The position numbers and the translations under genes are program-made. Of a stretch of DNA of 64,000 bases, positions 44,767-52,952 are shown piece by piece. Location: positions 186,001-250,000 of the forward strand of contig NZ_CP060010.1 in assembly GCF_017798205.1 (NCBI RefSeq), read 5' to 3'. Each line of letters begins with the position of its first letter. Positions within the stretch are counted from its first letter, which is position 1. This DNA is from Cognatishimia activa. Lineage in GTDB: Bacteria; Pseudomonadota; Alphaproteobacteria; Rhodobacterales; Rhodobacteraceae. Below the pieces are notes generated by a model, which was not told the DNA's origin, did not search any database, and saw only the letters and a list, made by a program, of their open reading frames with translations.

Positions 44767-45666
44767 TTAACGTTTTGGCCAGAGGGGGTGCGGCACCGGG
44801 TCTTTGGGGGTGAAAAAGTAGCGTTTCAGGATCGTCCAATACGAGCTGTAGTAATAGCCGTCGTTGCGTCCCAGATAGCGGTCGCGATTGTCTTTGAAAG
44901 CCACGGGCAGGCGATACCACGGCAGTTTCGGATGCATGTGATGCACCACATGCAGCGAATTATACAGGAAGAGCCATGCAAGCGGGCCGTGGTCTTCGAT
45001 GATCACCGTACGGCCGCGATATTTTTCATGGGCTTGGTGCTCGAGGAAGGTGCGGATTTTAAGGACGCCATAGGCGATATAGGCGCAGATCAGATAGGCC
45101 CAGACGGGCATCGCCGAAACACTGGCGACAAACCAAAAGACCAAGGCGAGACCGGGGATATGCAACAGCCAGCCCGCTAGAACGCGGCGGTTGCCTTTCA
45201 GAATTTGCGTCGCGTCGCATTTCATGAACACGATCTGCCCAATCGCGGGCCCCAAAACGATCCGCCCAAAAAGCGTGTTATTGACCGTCAAAAGCGCCTT
45301 GCAGATGAAGCTCAGCTGGCTCCAGGCCTCGGGATCCATGTAGTTGCTTTCGGGATCATCATAGGGATCGGTCAGTTTGGAATCCTGATGGTGATCCAGA
45401 TGCGTGTCTTTGAAGCGCAGATAGGGGATGAACACGCCAAGGACCGGAAACACCGTCGCCTCGCTGAGCAGCTGGCTGCGGAATGGATGCCCGTGCACCA
45501 CTTCATGCGTCAGCGAGGAATGCAGCACAATCGCGATGGTCGTCACGGCCATGCCCAAAGGCAACCAAACCGAGCTCGCCCAGATCGTGCCTAGCGCAAA
45601 ACCTGCGTAACAGAGGACCAACAGTAAAAACGTTGGCCACTCGATCAAAGGGCGACATTTACGCAT
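44767..45666 (-). CDS. Membrane fatty acid desaturase
   Basis: A 299-residue diiron membrane enzyme that inserts double bonds in acyl chains. Histidine boxes: HEVVH (His54/His58), HLDHH (His89, His92, His93) and HVVHH near residue 248. About four hydrophobic helices surround them. ATG 45666 lies within the DUF2061 gene (8-base overlap), which suggests translational coupling. The substrate may be a phospholipid or carotenoid-type chain; regulation by the divergent XRE protein is likely. Confidence 0.9.
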   Translation of the reverse strand: MRKCRPLIEWPTFLLLVLCYAGFALGTIWASSVWLPLGMAVTTIAIVLHSSLTHEVVHGHPFRSQLLSEATVFPVLGVFIPYLRFKDTHLDHHQDSKLTDPYDDPESNYMDPEAWSQLSFICKALLTVNNTLFGRIVLGPAIGQIVFMKCDATQILKGNRRVLAGWLLHIPGLALVFWFVASVSAMPVWAYLICAYIAYGVLKIRTFLEHQAHEKYRGRTVIIEDHGPLAWLFLYNSLHVVHHMHPKLPWYRLPVAFKDNRDRYLGRNDGYYYSSYWTILKRYFFTPKDPVPHPLWPKR

Positions 45667-45862
45667 GGCGGCCCCAGCTGACCTGCGCCCAGACCCGCTC
45701 GTAGATGACATAGCAGGTCAGACCGATCACTGCATTCACCACCGCCATGGCGCCACCGACTGTCAAGGAACCCGTCGCAACATAGCCCACAAAACACATC
45801 ATCAAGAGGCCAATCATATTCCAGATGATCGCCTTAACGATTGATCTTGCTCGGGTTTCCAT
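45659..45862 (-). CDS. DUF2061 family small membrane protein
   Basis: A 67-residue protein with two hydrophobic helices (about 8-28 and 35-55), containing 'RSIVKAIIWNMIGLLMMCFVGYVATGSL' and 'YVIYERVW', which mark the DUF2061 family (function unknown). It is the first gene of the desaturase pair, divergent from the XRE regulator across about 108 bases. Confidence 0.88.
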   Translation of the reverse strand: METRARSIVKAIIWNMIGLLMMCFVGYVATGSLTVGGAMAVVNAVIGLTCYVIYERVWAQVSWGRHA

Positions 45863-45950
45863 GTGGGGCTCCTTTTGTTTTTGTTGCTATCAAGCCCTAG
45901 TCAAAAACTGGCAGGAGGGGCATTCTGAATGTAATTAACATTTTTCACCA

Positions 45951-45970
45951 AATGTGATATTTCTCACATT
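45951..45970. promoter_or_regulatory. Perfect palindrome directly before the XRE gene
   Basis: AATGTGA-N6-TCACATT, a 7-bp perfect dyad, ends at the base before the XRE start codon, in the divergent gap with DUF2061/desaturase. This is the expected place for an autoregulatory operator of the XRE protein and could also control the divergent operon. A partial TTTTTCACC lies just upstream. Confidence 0.6.
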
Positions 45971-46819
45971 ATGAGTGATAAAATCGACAAACGCGCCCGA
46001 TCTGAACGATTCCGTCAACGTCTGGACCAGGCGATGGGCACCAGCGGGATTAACCAAAGCGCCCTTGCGCGGATGACGGGCGTAGACCGCTCGACCATCT
46101 CGCAACTGTTGAAAGACAAAGGCGCGCGGCTGCCCAACGCGCAGGTGGTCGGGGAATGCGCCTCAGCCCTCGGGGTCTCTGCGGATTGGCTTTTGTCCCT
46201 GACAGACAACCCTGAGCGCGCCGAAGATATCGTCGCAAATGCGCTTACTCTGACTGAGGCCCCACGTGCCTTGGTCGATGAACAGATCTTTGCTTGGCAC
46301 CAAGAGGCCGCGGGCTACAAAATCCGCCATGTGCCTGCTGGCCTGCCCGACATGCTCAAGACGCGCGAGCTGCTCAGCTGGGAATACTCCCCCCATTTGG
46401 GCCGTACGACTGAACAGGCCATCGGCGCCAGCGAAGACCGCCTGAATTGGATGCGCGACAGTTCTTCCGATTATGAAATCGCGTTGCCCATGCATGAAAT
46501 GGCCAGCTTCGCGCGCGGCGAAGGCTATTACTCGGGCCTCCCGGACGACACGCGCCTCGCCCAGATCGCCCATATGCGTCAGCTAAGCGAACAGCTTTAT
46601 CCGCGCCTCAGGCTCTATCTCTTTGATGCGCGACAGCTTTACTCGGCACCCGTCACAGTTTTTGGCCCCTTACTCGCGGTGCTCTATCTTGGACGCAATT
46701 ACCTTGCCTTCCGCGACACAACGCGGGTGCAAGGGTTTACCGAACATTTCGATGCCTTGGTGCGTGAGGCGACTGTCACGGCGCGCAGCTTGCCTGATTA
46801 CTTGGACAGCCTGACCTAA
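45971..46819 (+). CDS. XRE-family transcriptional regulator with C-terminal sensor domain
   Basis: A 282-residue regulator. Residues about 27-75 form a Cro/C1-type helix-turn-helix ('INQSALARMTGVDRSTISQLLK'). The remaining ~200 residues resemble no ligand domain I recognise, but contain a 'TVFGPLLAVLYLGRNYLAFRDTTRVQGFTEHF' stretch common to a Roseobacter XRE group. It is divergent from DUF2061-desaturase and very likely controls it, with the palindrome at 45951-45970 as operator. Convergent with the SDR gene (4-base overlap). Confidence 0.85.
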   Translation: MSDKIDKRARSERFRQRLDQAMGTSGINQSALARMTGVDRSTISQLLKDKGARLPNAQVVGECASALGVSADWLLSLTDNPERAEDIVANALTLTEAPRALVDEQIFAWHQEAAGYKIRHVPAGLPDMLKTRELLSWEYSPHLGRTTEQAIGASEDRLNWMRDSSSDYEIALPMHEMASFARGEGYYSGLPDDTRLAQIAHMRQLSEQLYPRLRLYLFDARQLYSAPVTVFGPLLAVLYLGRNYLAFRDTTRVQGFTEHFDALVREATVTARSLPDYLDSLT

Positions 46820-47577
46820 ACCTTAGGGTCCGGGTTTTCAGTGTGCCCATCCACGGCAATCACCTGCCCCGACACCAGCCGCGCCGCATCAGAGCCTAAG
46901 AACACGGCCATATTGGCAATATCCTCAGCCGTCACAAAGGACCGCATCGATGTGCCCGCCGCATAGCCCGCATAAACCTCATCCCGTGTCATGCCTTTGA
47001 TCGCGGCTTCGCGCTCTAACACGCCTTCCATCCGCGGTCCCTCCACGGCCCCCGGGCAGATCGCATTGGCGCGGATGCCCTCGGGGCCCAGTTCCATCGC
47101 GACGGTTTTCATGAGGCCAATGATGCCCCACTTCGCCGCAGCATAAGGCGCGCGATTGGGGTAGCCATAGATGCCAGCCGTTGACGACGTATAAACGATA
47201 GATCCCCGCCCCGACGCGCGCATCATGGGGCTCGCGTATTTCGTCGCCAAAAACGCGTCTTCAAGGTTTACGGACACACAACGCTGCCACTCCGCAAGGT
47301 CGATATCACCAATGGCATTGGTCGGCCCCGCGATGCCAGCGTTGGCACAGAGCACGTCCAGCCCACCCCACTCGGCTTCAATTTCGGCAAACAAAGCGGC
47401 CATCGTGGCCTCATCAGACACATCCGCACGGGTCTTGCGCCACGTGTCAGGACAGTCCGCCAATGACGCGCCGACAACATCCGTGATCCACACGTCATAC
47501 CCGGCCGCGGCAAAGCCCTCGGCCATGGCGCGCCCGATCCCGGACGCGCCTGCTGTTATCAGAACCCGCCGGCTCAG
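46816..47577 (-). CDS. Short-chain dehydrogenase of the carnitine operon (CTG start)
   Basis: A 253-residue SDR. The Rossmann signature is 'VLITAGASGIGRAMAEGF', the NAG motif is 'LCANAGIAGP', and the catalytic Ser/Tyr/Lys are in 'YTSSTAG' and 'YAAAKWG'. No ATG, GTG or TTG is in frame upstream of this signature before a TGA; the only candidate start is CTG at 47577, which overlaps the lcdH stop in CTGA. An ATG at 47526 would delete the NAD-binding loop. Third gene of the carnitine operon; its substrate is unknown but may be a carnitine or betaine derivative. Confidence 0.8.
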   Translation of the reverse strand: MSRRVLITAGASGIGRAMAEGFAAAGYDVWITDVVGASLADCPDTWRKTRADVSDEATMAALFAEIEAEWGGLDVLCANAGIAGPTNAIGDIDLAEWQRCVSVNLEDAFLATKYASPMMRASGRGSIVYTSSTAGIYGYPNRAPYAAAKWGIIGLMKTVAMELGPEGIRANAICPGAVEGPRMEGVLEREAAIKGMTRDEVYAGYAAGTSMRSFVTAEDIANMAVFLGSDAARLVSGQVIAVDGHTENPDPKV

Positions 47578-49049
47578 CGCGGTTGCCCCACATAACGGCC
47601 AACGCCCTCAGAGGCTGGCAGTTTCGCATGGGCATCTTGCAACGCTGCGAGGTTGTCCATGATCTCTTGGCTCGGCTCGCTTGGGCGACGGGTTTCCAAG
47701 GACACATGCAACAAGAAATGCTCGCCGGTCGCCAAGAGGCGGTCGCCTTCATACATCTCATGCCACAGTTGCATCTTCTTGCCTTCGCCCTTCAGAACCC
47801 GCGTGCGGATCTCAACGACTTGGCCCAGATGCGCCTCGTCCAAGTAGCGGATATGAGTCTCTCCGGTGAAATAGCTACCACCGGTGGCGATGTACTCTTT
47901 GGTGCAACCAATGATCTCCATCAAACGATCGGTCGCCTCGGAAAACGCCGTGCCATAGCAGGCCTCATTCATGTGGCCATTGTAGTCCAGCCAATCCGCT
48001 GGCACCGCACGACGCCCAGTCACAACCAACTCATCTAAAGACGCGATATCAGACATTTTGCGCGGCAGATCGCTATTCGCAATCAGACGCTCGTCGTGCT
48101 TGTTCAGCACCTCACCCGCACCCCAATTATTGGCTTTCAACGCGCGCATCATACCGACACAGTTGTCGTCGCGAATACGTTCCAGCTCGCGGATCGAGAG
48201 GTGACCGGATTGTTCGTCCGACTGATCCGCAATCAGATCGACCAGCTCGTCGGTAAACTCAGGCACATCCATCAGCTTGGTCCATGGCCACTTCAGAGCC
48301 GGGCCAAACTGCGCCATGAAGTGCTTCATACCTGCTTCGCCGCCTGCAATCCGATAGGTCTCAAAAAGACCCATCTGCGCCCAGCGAATGCCAAAGGCCA
48401 TGCGGATCGACTCGTCGATCTCTTCAGTGGTCGCGATACCGTCTTTCACCAGCCACAGCGCCTCGCGCCACACCGCTTCAAGGAAACGGTCCGCAATATG
48501 CGCATCAATCTCTTTGCGCACTTTCAGCGGGAACATCCCGACAGAGCTCAGGATTTCTGCAGCGCGCTCCACGGTTTCCGGCGCGTTTTTCTCGGTCGCA
48601 ACCAGTTCCACCAGCGGCATCAGATAGACCGGGTTAAACGGATGCGTCACCACGATCTGCTCAGGACGGCTCGCGCAGTTCTGCAACTCTGACGGCTTGA
48701 ACCCAGAGGTCGAAGACCCCAGGATCGCATCCTTCGGCGCATGCTCCTGCAGCGTCTGATAGACCTTCTGCTTCAGCTCAATCCGCTCTGGCACCGACTC
48801 TTGAATCCAGGTCGCGCCCTGAACGGCCTCTGACATGGTTTCATGAAAGCTCAGCTTGCCCTCTGGGGGCAAAGCCGTATCCGACAGGCCCGGCAACGAG
48901 CGCCGCGCATTGTCCAGAACTTCCCCAATCTTGCGCTCTGCCTCAGGATCCGGGTCAAACACCCGCACATCCCAGCCATTCAGCAAAAACCGTGCGGCCC
49001 AGCCGCCGCCAATCACACCACCGCCAACAATCGTTGCAATCTGCGTCAC
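47574..49049 (-). CDS. L-carnitine dehydrogenase - betainyl-CoA thioesterase fusion
   Basis: A 491-residue two-domain enzyme. Residues about 1-320 are a 3-hydroxyacyl-CoA-dehydrogenase-type NAD enzyme ('TIVGGGVIGGGWAARFLL', 'HPFNPVYLMPLVELV') like L-carnitine 3-dehydrogenase; residues about 330-491 form a hot-dog thioesterase domain ('WLDYNGHMNEACYG'). With the next gene, BKACE, it fits the known route: carnitine to 3-dehydrocarnitine, cleavage with acetyl-CoA to acetoacetate and betainyl-CoA, then hydrolysis to glycine betaine. The start is GTG at 49049 with AGGA 8 bases upstream. Confidence 0.92.
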   Translation of the reverse strand: MTQIATIVGGGVIGGGWAARFLLNGWDVRVFDPDPEAERKIGEVLDNARRSLPGLSDTALPPEGKLSFHETMSEAVQGATWIQESVPERIELKQKVYQTLQEHAPKDAILGSSTSGFKPSELQNCASRPEQIVVTHPFNPVYLMPLVELVATEKNAPETVERAAEILSSVGMFPLKVRKEIDAHIADRFLEAVWREALWLVKDGIATTEEIDESIRMAFGIRWAQMGLFETYRIAGGEAGMKHFMAQFGPALKWPWTKLMDVPEFTDELVDLIADQSDEQSGHLSIRELERIRDDNCVGMMRALKANNWGAGEVLNKHDERLIANSDLPRKMSDIASLDELVVTGRRAVPADWLDYNGHMNEACYGTAFSEATDRLMEIIGCTKEYIATGGSYFTGETHIRYLDEAHLGQVVEIRTRVLKGEGKKMQLWHEMYEGDRLLATGEHFLLHVSLETRRPSEPSQEIMDNLAALQDAHAKLPASEGVGRYVGQPR

Positions 49050-49090
49050 GATGCTCTTCCTTTTTCTCTTGTCAATAATATCCCGGGGGT

Positions 49091-49108
49091 CTGGGGGCTG
49101 GCCCCCAG
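49091..49108. repeat. Intercistronic hairpin between BKACE and lcdH genes
   Basis: A perfect CTGGGGGC-TG-GCCCCCAG hairpin in the 78-base gap of the carnitine operon, next to an ATATCCCGGGGG motif (49078-49089). No U-run follows. It may set the relative level of the two cistrons. The same kind of element recurs near 33797 and 55515. Confidence 0.55.
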
Positions 49109-49127
49109 TCCGCCTCGGAACACAGAC

Positions 49128-50045
49128 TTACTTCGCGACCGGCGCGCGTTTGGTCAGACCCAGCTTCTCGCGCACTTCTTCAGGGCCAATCACCCGCGCA
49201 CCCATGTTGGACACGATGGTATTCGCGCGCTCAACCAGCTGCCAGTTCTCGGCCAGAACACCTTTGTCGAGCCAGAGGTTGTCCTCAAGACCAACCCGCA
49301 CGTTGCCGCCCGCCAGAACAGCCGCCGCCGCATAAGCCATCTGATCACGACCCAGCGAGAAAGCCGAGAAGGTCCACTCATCAGGAACCGCATTCACCAT
49401 CGCCATGAAGGTGTTCAGATCGTTTGGCGCACCCCAAGGCACGCCCATGCAAAGCTGCACCAGAGCATTCGGCTCAAGGATACCTTCGGCCACCAGCTGC
49501 TTGGCGAACCACAGATGGCCTGTGTCAAATGCTTCGATTTCCGCCTTCACACCCAGATCGGTCATCATCTGACCCATCGCACGCAGCATGCCGGGCGTGT
49601 TGGTCATCACGTAATCGGCTTCGGCAAAGTTCATGGTGCCGCAATCCAGCGTGCAGATCTCTGGCAGACATTCCGCAACATGCGCCACGCGCTCGGTTGC
49701 GCCGATCATGTCGGTCGCGGCGGCATTCACCGGGAAAGGGTTTTCCGTGTCGCCAAAAACGATGTCACCGCCCATGCCTGCGGTCAGGTTCAGAACCACA
49801 TCGGTGTCGCTGTCGCGCACGCGGTCGGTCAGCTCGCGATAGAGAGCCAGATCGCGGCTTGGCGCGCCCGTCTCTGGGTCACGCACGTGGCAATGCACCA
49901 CCGCCGCACCTGCTTTGGCCGCAGCAATCGCGCTTTCGGCGATCTGCTTGGGCGAACGTGGAACATGCGGGCTGCGATCCTGAGTGCCACCAGAGCCGGT
50001 GACAGCGGCTGTGATAAAGACCTCGCGGTTCATGGACAAAGGCAT
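49128..50045 (-). CDS. Beta-keto acid cleavage enzyme (BKACE), dehydrocarnitine-type
   Basis: A 305-residue TIM-barrel enzyme of the BKACE (DUF849) family: it condenses a beta-keto acid with acetyl-CoA and splits the product to acetoacetate and a new acyl-CoA. Family marks: 'VFITAAVTGSGG', 'AAVVHCHVRDPETGAPS' with the zinc histidines, 'MGVPWGAPNDLNTF' and 'VRVGLEDNLWLDKG' with the catalytic Glu region. Linkage to the carnitine dehydrogenase fusion predicts 3-dehydrocarnitine as substrate. GAGGA lies 7 bases before ATG 50045. First gene of the operon, divergent from its regulator. Confidence 0.92.
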   Translation of the reverse strand: MPLSMNREVFITAAVTGSGGTQDRSPHVPRSPKQIAESAIAAAKAGAAVVHCHVRDPETGAPSRDLALYRELTDRVRDSDTDVVLNLTAGMGGDIVFGDTENPFPVNAAATDMIGATERVAHVAECLPEICTLDCGTMNFAEADYVMTNTPGMLRAMGQMMTDLGVKAEIEAFDTGHLWFAKQLVAEGILEPNALVQLCMGVPWGAPNDLNTFMAMVNAVPDEWTFSAFSLGRDQMAYAAAAVLAGGNVRVGLEDNLWLDKGVLAENWQLVERANTIVSNMGARVIGPEEVREKLGLTKRAPVAK

Positions 50046-50124
50046 AGCTGATTCCTCTATTTAGCTTTCATCCACTATGCCGCGCCTTGCGCAGAAATAC
50101 TTTTCTCAATACGAAGTAAAATTG

Positions 50125-51117
50125 ATGAAACCCGCGAGAGATCTCTTTCTTCCTGACCCAAAGCCGCTAGATACGGTGGTTCTGGTTCTGGACCAAAGCA
50201 ACACGCTGTCCTTTGCGGCCGCGACCGACCCCATGCGCGCCGCCAACCGTAAATCCGGCGCGCCTTTGTTTCGTTGGCGCTTTGCAACAGCCGAGGGTAC
50301 GGCAGCGCGACTGACAACGGGTCTCACTGTCGAAGGGCCTCCGATTGCCAGCATCGAGACCTGTGATCTGCTGATCGTCGTTGCGGGGTTTAACTTGCTA
50401 AACCACGCAACCCCGCGCCTATCCTCAAGCCTCAGGCGGCTGAAAAACCAAGACACCGGCATCATTGCGATTGACGGCGGCCCCTGGCTTTTGGCCAGCG
50501 CGGGCCTGCTGAACGGCCACCCGGCCACCACCCATTGGGAAGATCTCGACGAATTCGCGAGCCGCTTTCCCGAGGTCGAAACCCGCCGCGACCGCTATTG
50601 CCTCTCGCCGCCTTTTGCCACCTCGGGTGGCGCGTCGCCAGCGATCGACCTCATGCTACATCTGATTGCCAACCGCTGGGGCGGAGACCTCGCCCGCCGC
50701 ACCGCTGGCGCCTTTCTCTATGATCCGGTTCCAGAAGGGCGCTGGCAAACCCCCAGCTCCCTGCCCCGCGATCCGCGCAGGCCACCCGTGGTGACTCAAG
50801 CGCTCGATCTGATGGCACAGACCTTGGCCGATCCGCTGCCGATTCAAGAGGTCGCCGAACAGACAAACCAATCCCCCCGCCGTCTGGAACAGCTCTTTGC
50901 CGAGCACGTCGGCCAGCCCCCGCAAAGCTATTACCTGCACCTGCGCCTCACCGAGGCCCACAGGCTTGCAACAGACACACCGATGCCCGTCAGGGACATC
51001 GGCTTTGCGACAGGCTTTGCTAGCCTGTCGAGCTTTTCACGTGCGTTTAAGGCGCAGTTTGGCCTATCCGTCAGTCGCCTCAGGCGAGGAAGCCATAATG
51101 AGGACGAGCGCCCCTAG
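50125..51117 (+). CDS. GATase1-like/AraC transcriptional regulator of carnitine catabolism
   Basis: About 330 residues: an N-terminal DJ-1/PfpI-like (GATase1) domain (about 15-185) and a C-terminal AraC helix-turn-helix ('VAEQTNQSPRRLEQLFAEHVGQPPQSYY' and 'IGFATGFASLSSFSRAFKAQFGLS'). This is the architecture of CdhR, GbdR and related betaine/carnitine activators. Divergent from the BKACE gene, which it probably activates with carnitine as inducer. The start could also be ATG 50077; I prefer 50125 because the conserved domain begins just after it. Its 3' end overlaps nhaA antisense by 54 bases. Confidence 0.88.
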   Translation: MKPARDLFLPDPKPLDTVVLVLDQSNTLSFAAATDPMRAANRKSGAPLFRWRFATAEGTAARLTTGLTVEGPPIASIETCDLLIVVAGFNLLNHATPRLSSSLRRLKNQDTGIIAIDGGPWLLASAGLLNGHPATTHWEDLDEFASRFPEVETRRDRYCLSPPFATSGGASPAIDLMLHLIANRWGGDLARRTAGAFLYDPVPEGRWQTPSSLPRDPRRPPVVTQALDLMAQTLADPLPIQEVAEQTNQSPRRLEQLFAEHVGQPPQSYYLHLRLTEAHRLATDTPMPVRDIGFATGFASLSSFSRAFKAQFGLSVSRLRRGSHNEDERP

Positions 51118-52872
51118 GCTGCCTGCGACCAGCGAGGCGATGAGGATCGCGAGTTTGACGCTTTCCAGCTGCTCGCCCGAAAAGGCCGCCGAGCCGATAA
51201 AGATCGACATGGTAAAGCCGACACCGGCCAAAAGCCCCGCTCCGACAACCTGTGTCCAGGAGATCTCTGGCGACAGTTTCGCGAGCCCCAAACGCACGCC
51301 CAGATAGCAGATCAGGAAAATCCCAAGCGGCTTCCCGATCACGAGCCCTGCCATCACGCCCAGCACCTCTGGCGAGCCCAGCGCAAAGCTCGACCCGATG
51401 ATCAGAATACCCGTGTTAAAGAAGGCGAACAAAGGCAGGATCAGGAAGTTCGACCAGCCTTCGAGTGCGTGCTGCAGGTGGAAACCTGGCTCGCGCAACC
51501 GCTCGACGGCAGACTCAAGCCGCGCCAATGCGCCAGCCCCGATAGCCGTGTTCGCGCGTTCCGCTTCAAAGACCGATGCCGCTTGTTCCGCTACGCCCTC
51601 AATGCTGGCCGAACGGCGAGAGGGGATCGCCAGCGCGGTCAGAACACCTGCGAGTGTCGCATGCAGGCCGCTTTCATAGACAAAGTACCAAAGCACCACA
51701 CCCAACAGCAGATACGGCGTTCGCGAATAGATCCGCGCGCGGTTCAGAACCAACATGATCGCCAGAATGCCAACGCCGAAGAGGAAGGCGTCCATATGGA
51801 AGCCATGCCCATAGAAGAGCGCAATAACGAGGATCGCGCCAAGGTCATCTGCAATCGCGAGCGCAGACACAAAGATCTTGAGCGAGGTCGGCACACGGCG
51901 GCCCAGCAGAGCCATAATCCCGAGCGTAAAGGCGATATCAGTCGCCATAGGAATACCCCAGCCATGCAGCGTATCTGGGCTGTTCCAGTTGATCGCCGCA
52001 TAGATCAACGCGGGCATAGCCATGCCTCCGATCGCGCCAAGGATCGGCAGGGCGGCGCGGGACATATCGGAAAGCTCTCCGTCGACCATCTCGCGTTTGA
52101 TCTCGATCCCGACAATCAGGAAGAACAGCGCCATGAGGCCGTCGTTGATCCAATGCTCCAGTGACAGCGAAAATTTCGCGTCAGCAAAAAACAGGCCCAT
52201 CTTTGTGTGGCGCAGATGTTCATAGGCTTCGTGGAAACCGACATTCACTACAATCAACGCCGCGATCGTTGCCGCCACCAGAACCATGCCCGCCGAGGCC
52301 GCCCAGTGGAAAAAGTCTTCGCTCGCCAAGCGCAACCGCAGACCGAGCGGCTTCTCGATTGCTTCAGTGACAGCGGCCTCATCCCAAGCGCCAACATATT
52401 GACGATTATCAATGAATACGAGCGGGCCGCCATGGGCATCCGAGGCAATCGCGCTGTCATGGTCGTCTTGCAGACGCTGCGTGGTCTCATCCGAGAACAT
52501 ATCGTCGCGCAGCTTGTCCTGATCCATATCAAGCGCTTCGGCAATCGCCATCACGACGCCAACCGTATAGCGCGGAGGACGCGAAAACAGCGCGTTGCGC
52601 ATATCGTCAAACCGGCCCTGTGCCGCCGCCGCGATGGCTGCGCGCGCGGCGATGTCGGACCCGTTCTCATTGCCGACTGCGGGTAGGAACCGATAGGCGA
52701 AACTCACGTTTTCAGGCAAGGCCCGCAGCCGCGTGCGCCGCATGATATCGCGGATCCTGCGCATCCGTTCACTGGTGAAATCAATGTACCAGACAATCGA
52801 GACCCTGCCGTTCTCTTTGCCTTCGACAATGTCACGAGAGGTGTCGAGCGGGTGCTTTAGATAGCCATTCAT
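51064..52872 (-). CDS. nhaA: Na+/H+ antiporter NhaA with N-terminal thioredoxin-like domain
   Basis: A 602-residue protein. Residues about 185-600 are NhaA: twelve helices, with the transport aspartates in SALAIADDLGAI and the pH-sensing/His helix region. Residues about 1-180 are a DsbA-like thioredoxin fold ('GRVSIVWYIDFTSERMRRIRDIM' at the strand-helix turn) found fused to NhaA in several proteobacteria. The CxxC active site is absent (FTSERM), so a redox function is unlikely. Its last 54 bases lie antisense to the CdhR-like gene's 3' end. Confidence 0.92.
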   Translation of the reverse strand: MNGYLKHPLDTSRDIVEGKENGRVSIVWYIDFTSERMRRIRDIMRRTRLRALPENVSFAYRFLPAVGNENGSDIAARAAIAAAAQGRFDDMRNALFSRPPRYTVGVVMAIAEALDMDQDKLRDDMFSDETTQRLQDDHDSAIASDAHGGPLVFIDNRQYVGAWDEAAVTEAIEKPLGLRLRLASEDFFHWAASAGMVLVAATIAALIVVNVGFHEAYEHLRHTKMGLFFADAKFSLSLEHWINDGLMALFFLIVGIEIKREMVDGELSDMSRAALPILGAIGGMAMPALIYAAINWNSPDTLHGWGIPMATDIAFTLGIMALLGRRVPTSLKIFVSALAIADDLGAILVIALFYGHGFHMDAFLFGVGILAIMLVLNRARIYSRTPYLLLGVVLWYFVYESGLHATLAGVLTALAIPSRRSASIEGVAEQAASVFEAERANTAIGAGALARLESAVERLREPGFHLQHALEGWSNFLILPLFAFFNTGILIIGSSFALGSPEVLGVMAGLVIGKPLGIFLICYLGVRLGLAKLSPEISWTQVVGAGLLAGVGFTMSIFIGSAAFSGEQLESVKLAILIASLVAGSLGALVLIMASSPEATDG

Positions 52873-52952
52873 GCGTAGGGTTCATCCGTTCTAAGGTCGC
52901 GCGCGATACTAGTGATAGTGACGCATTAGACAAGAGGCATCGAAACGTCCAA

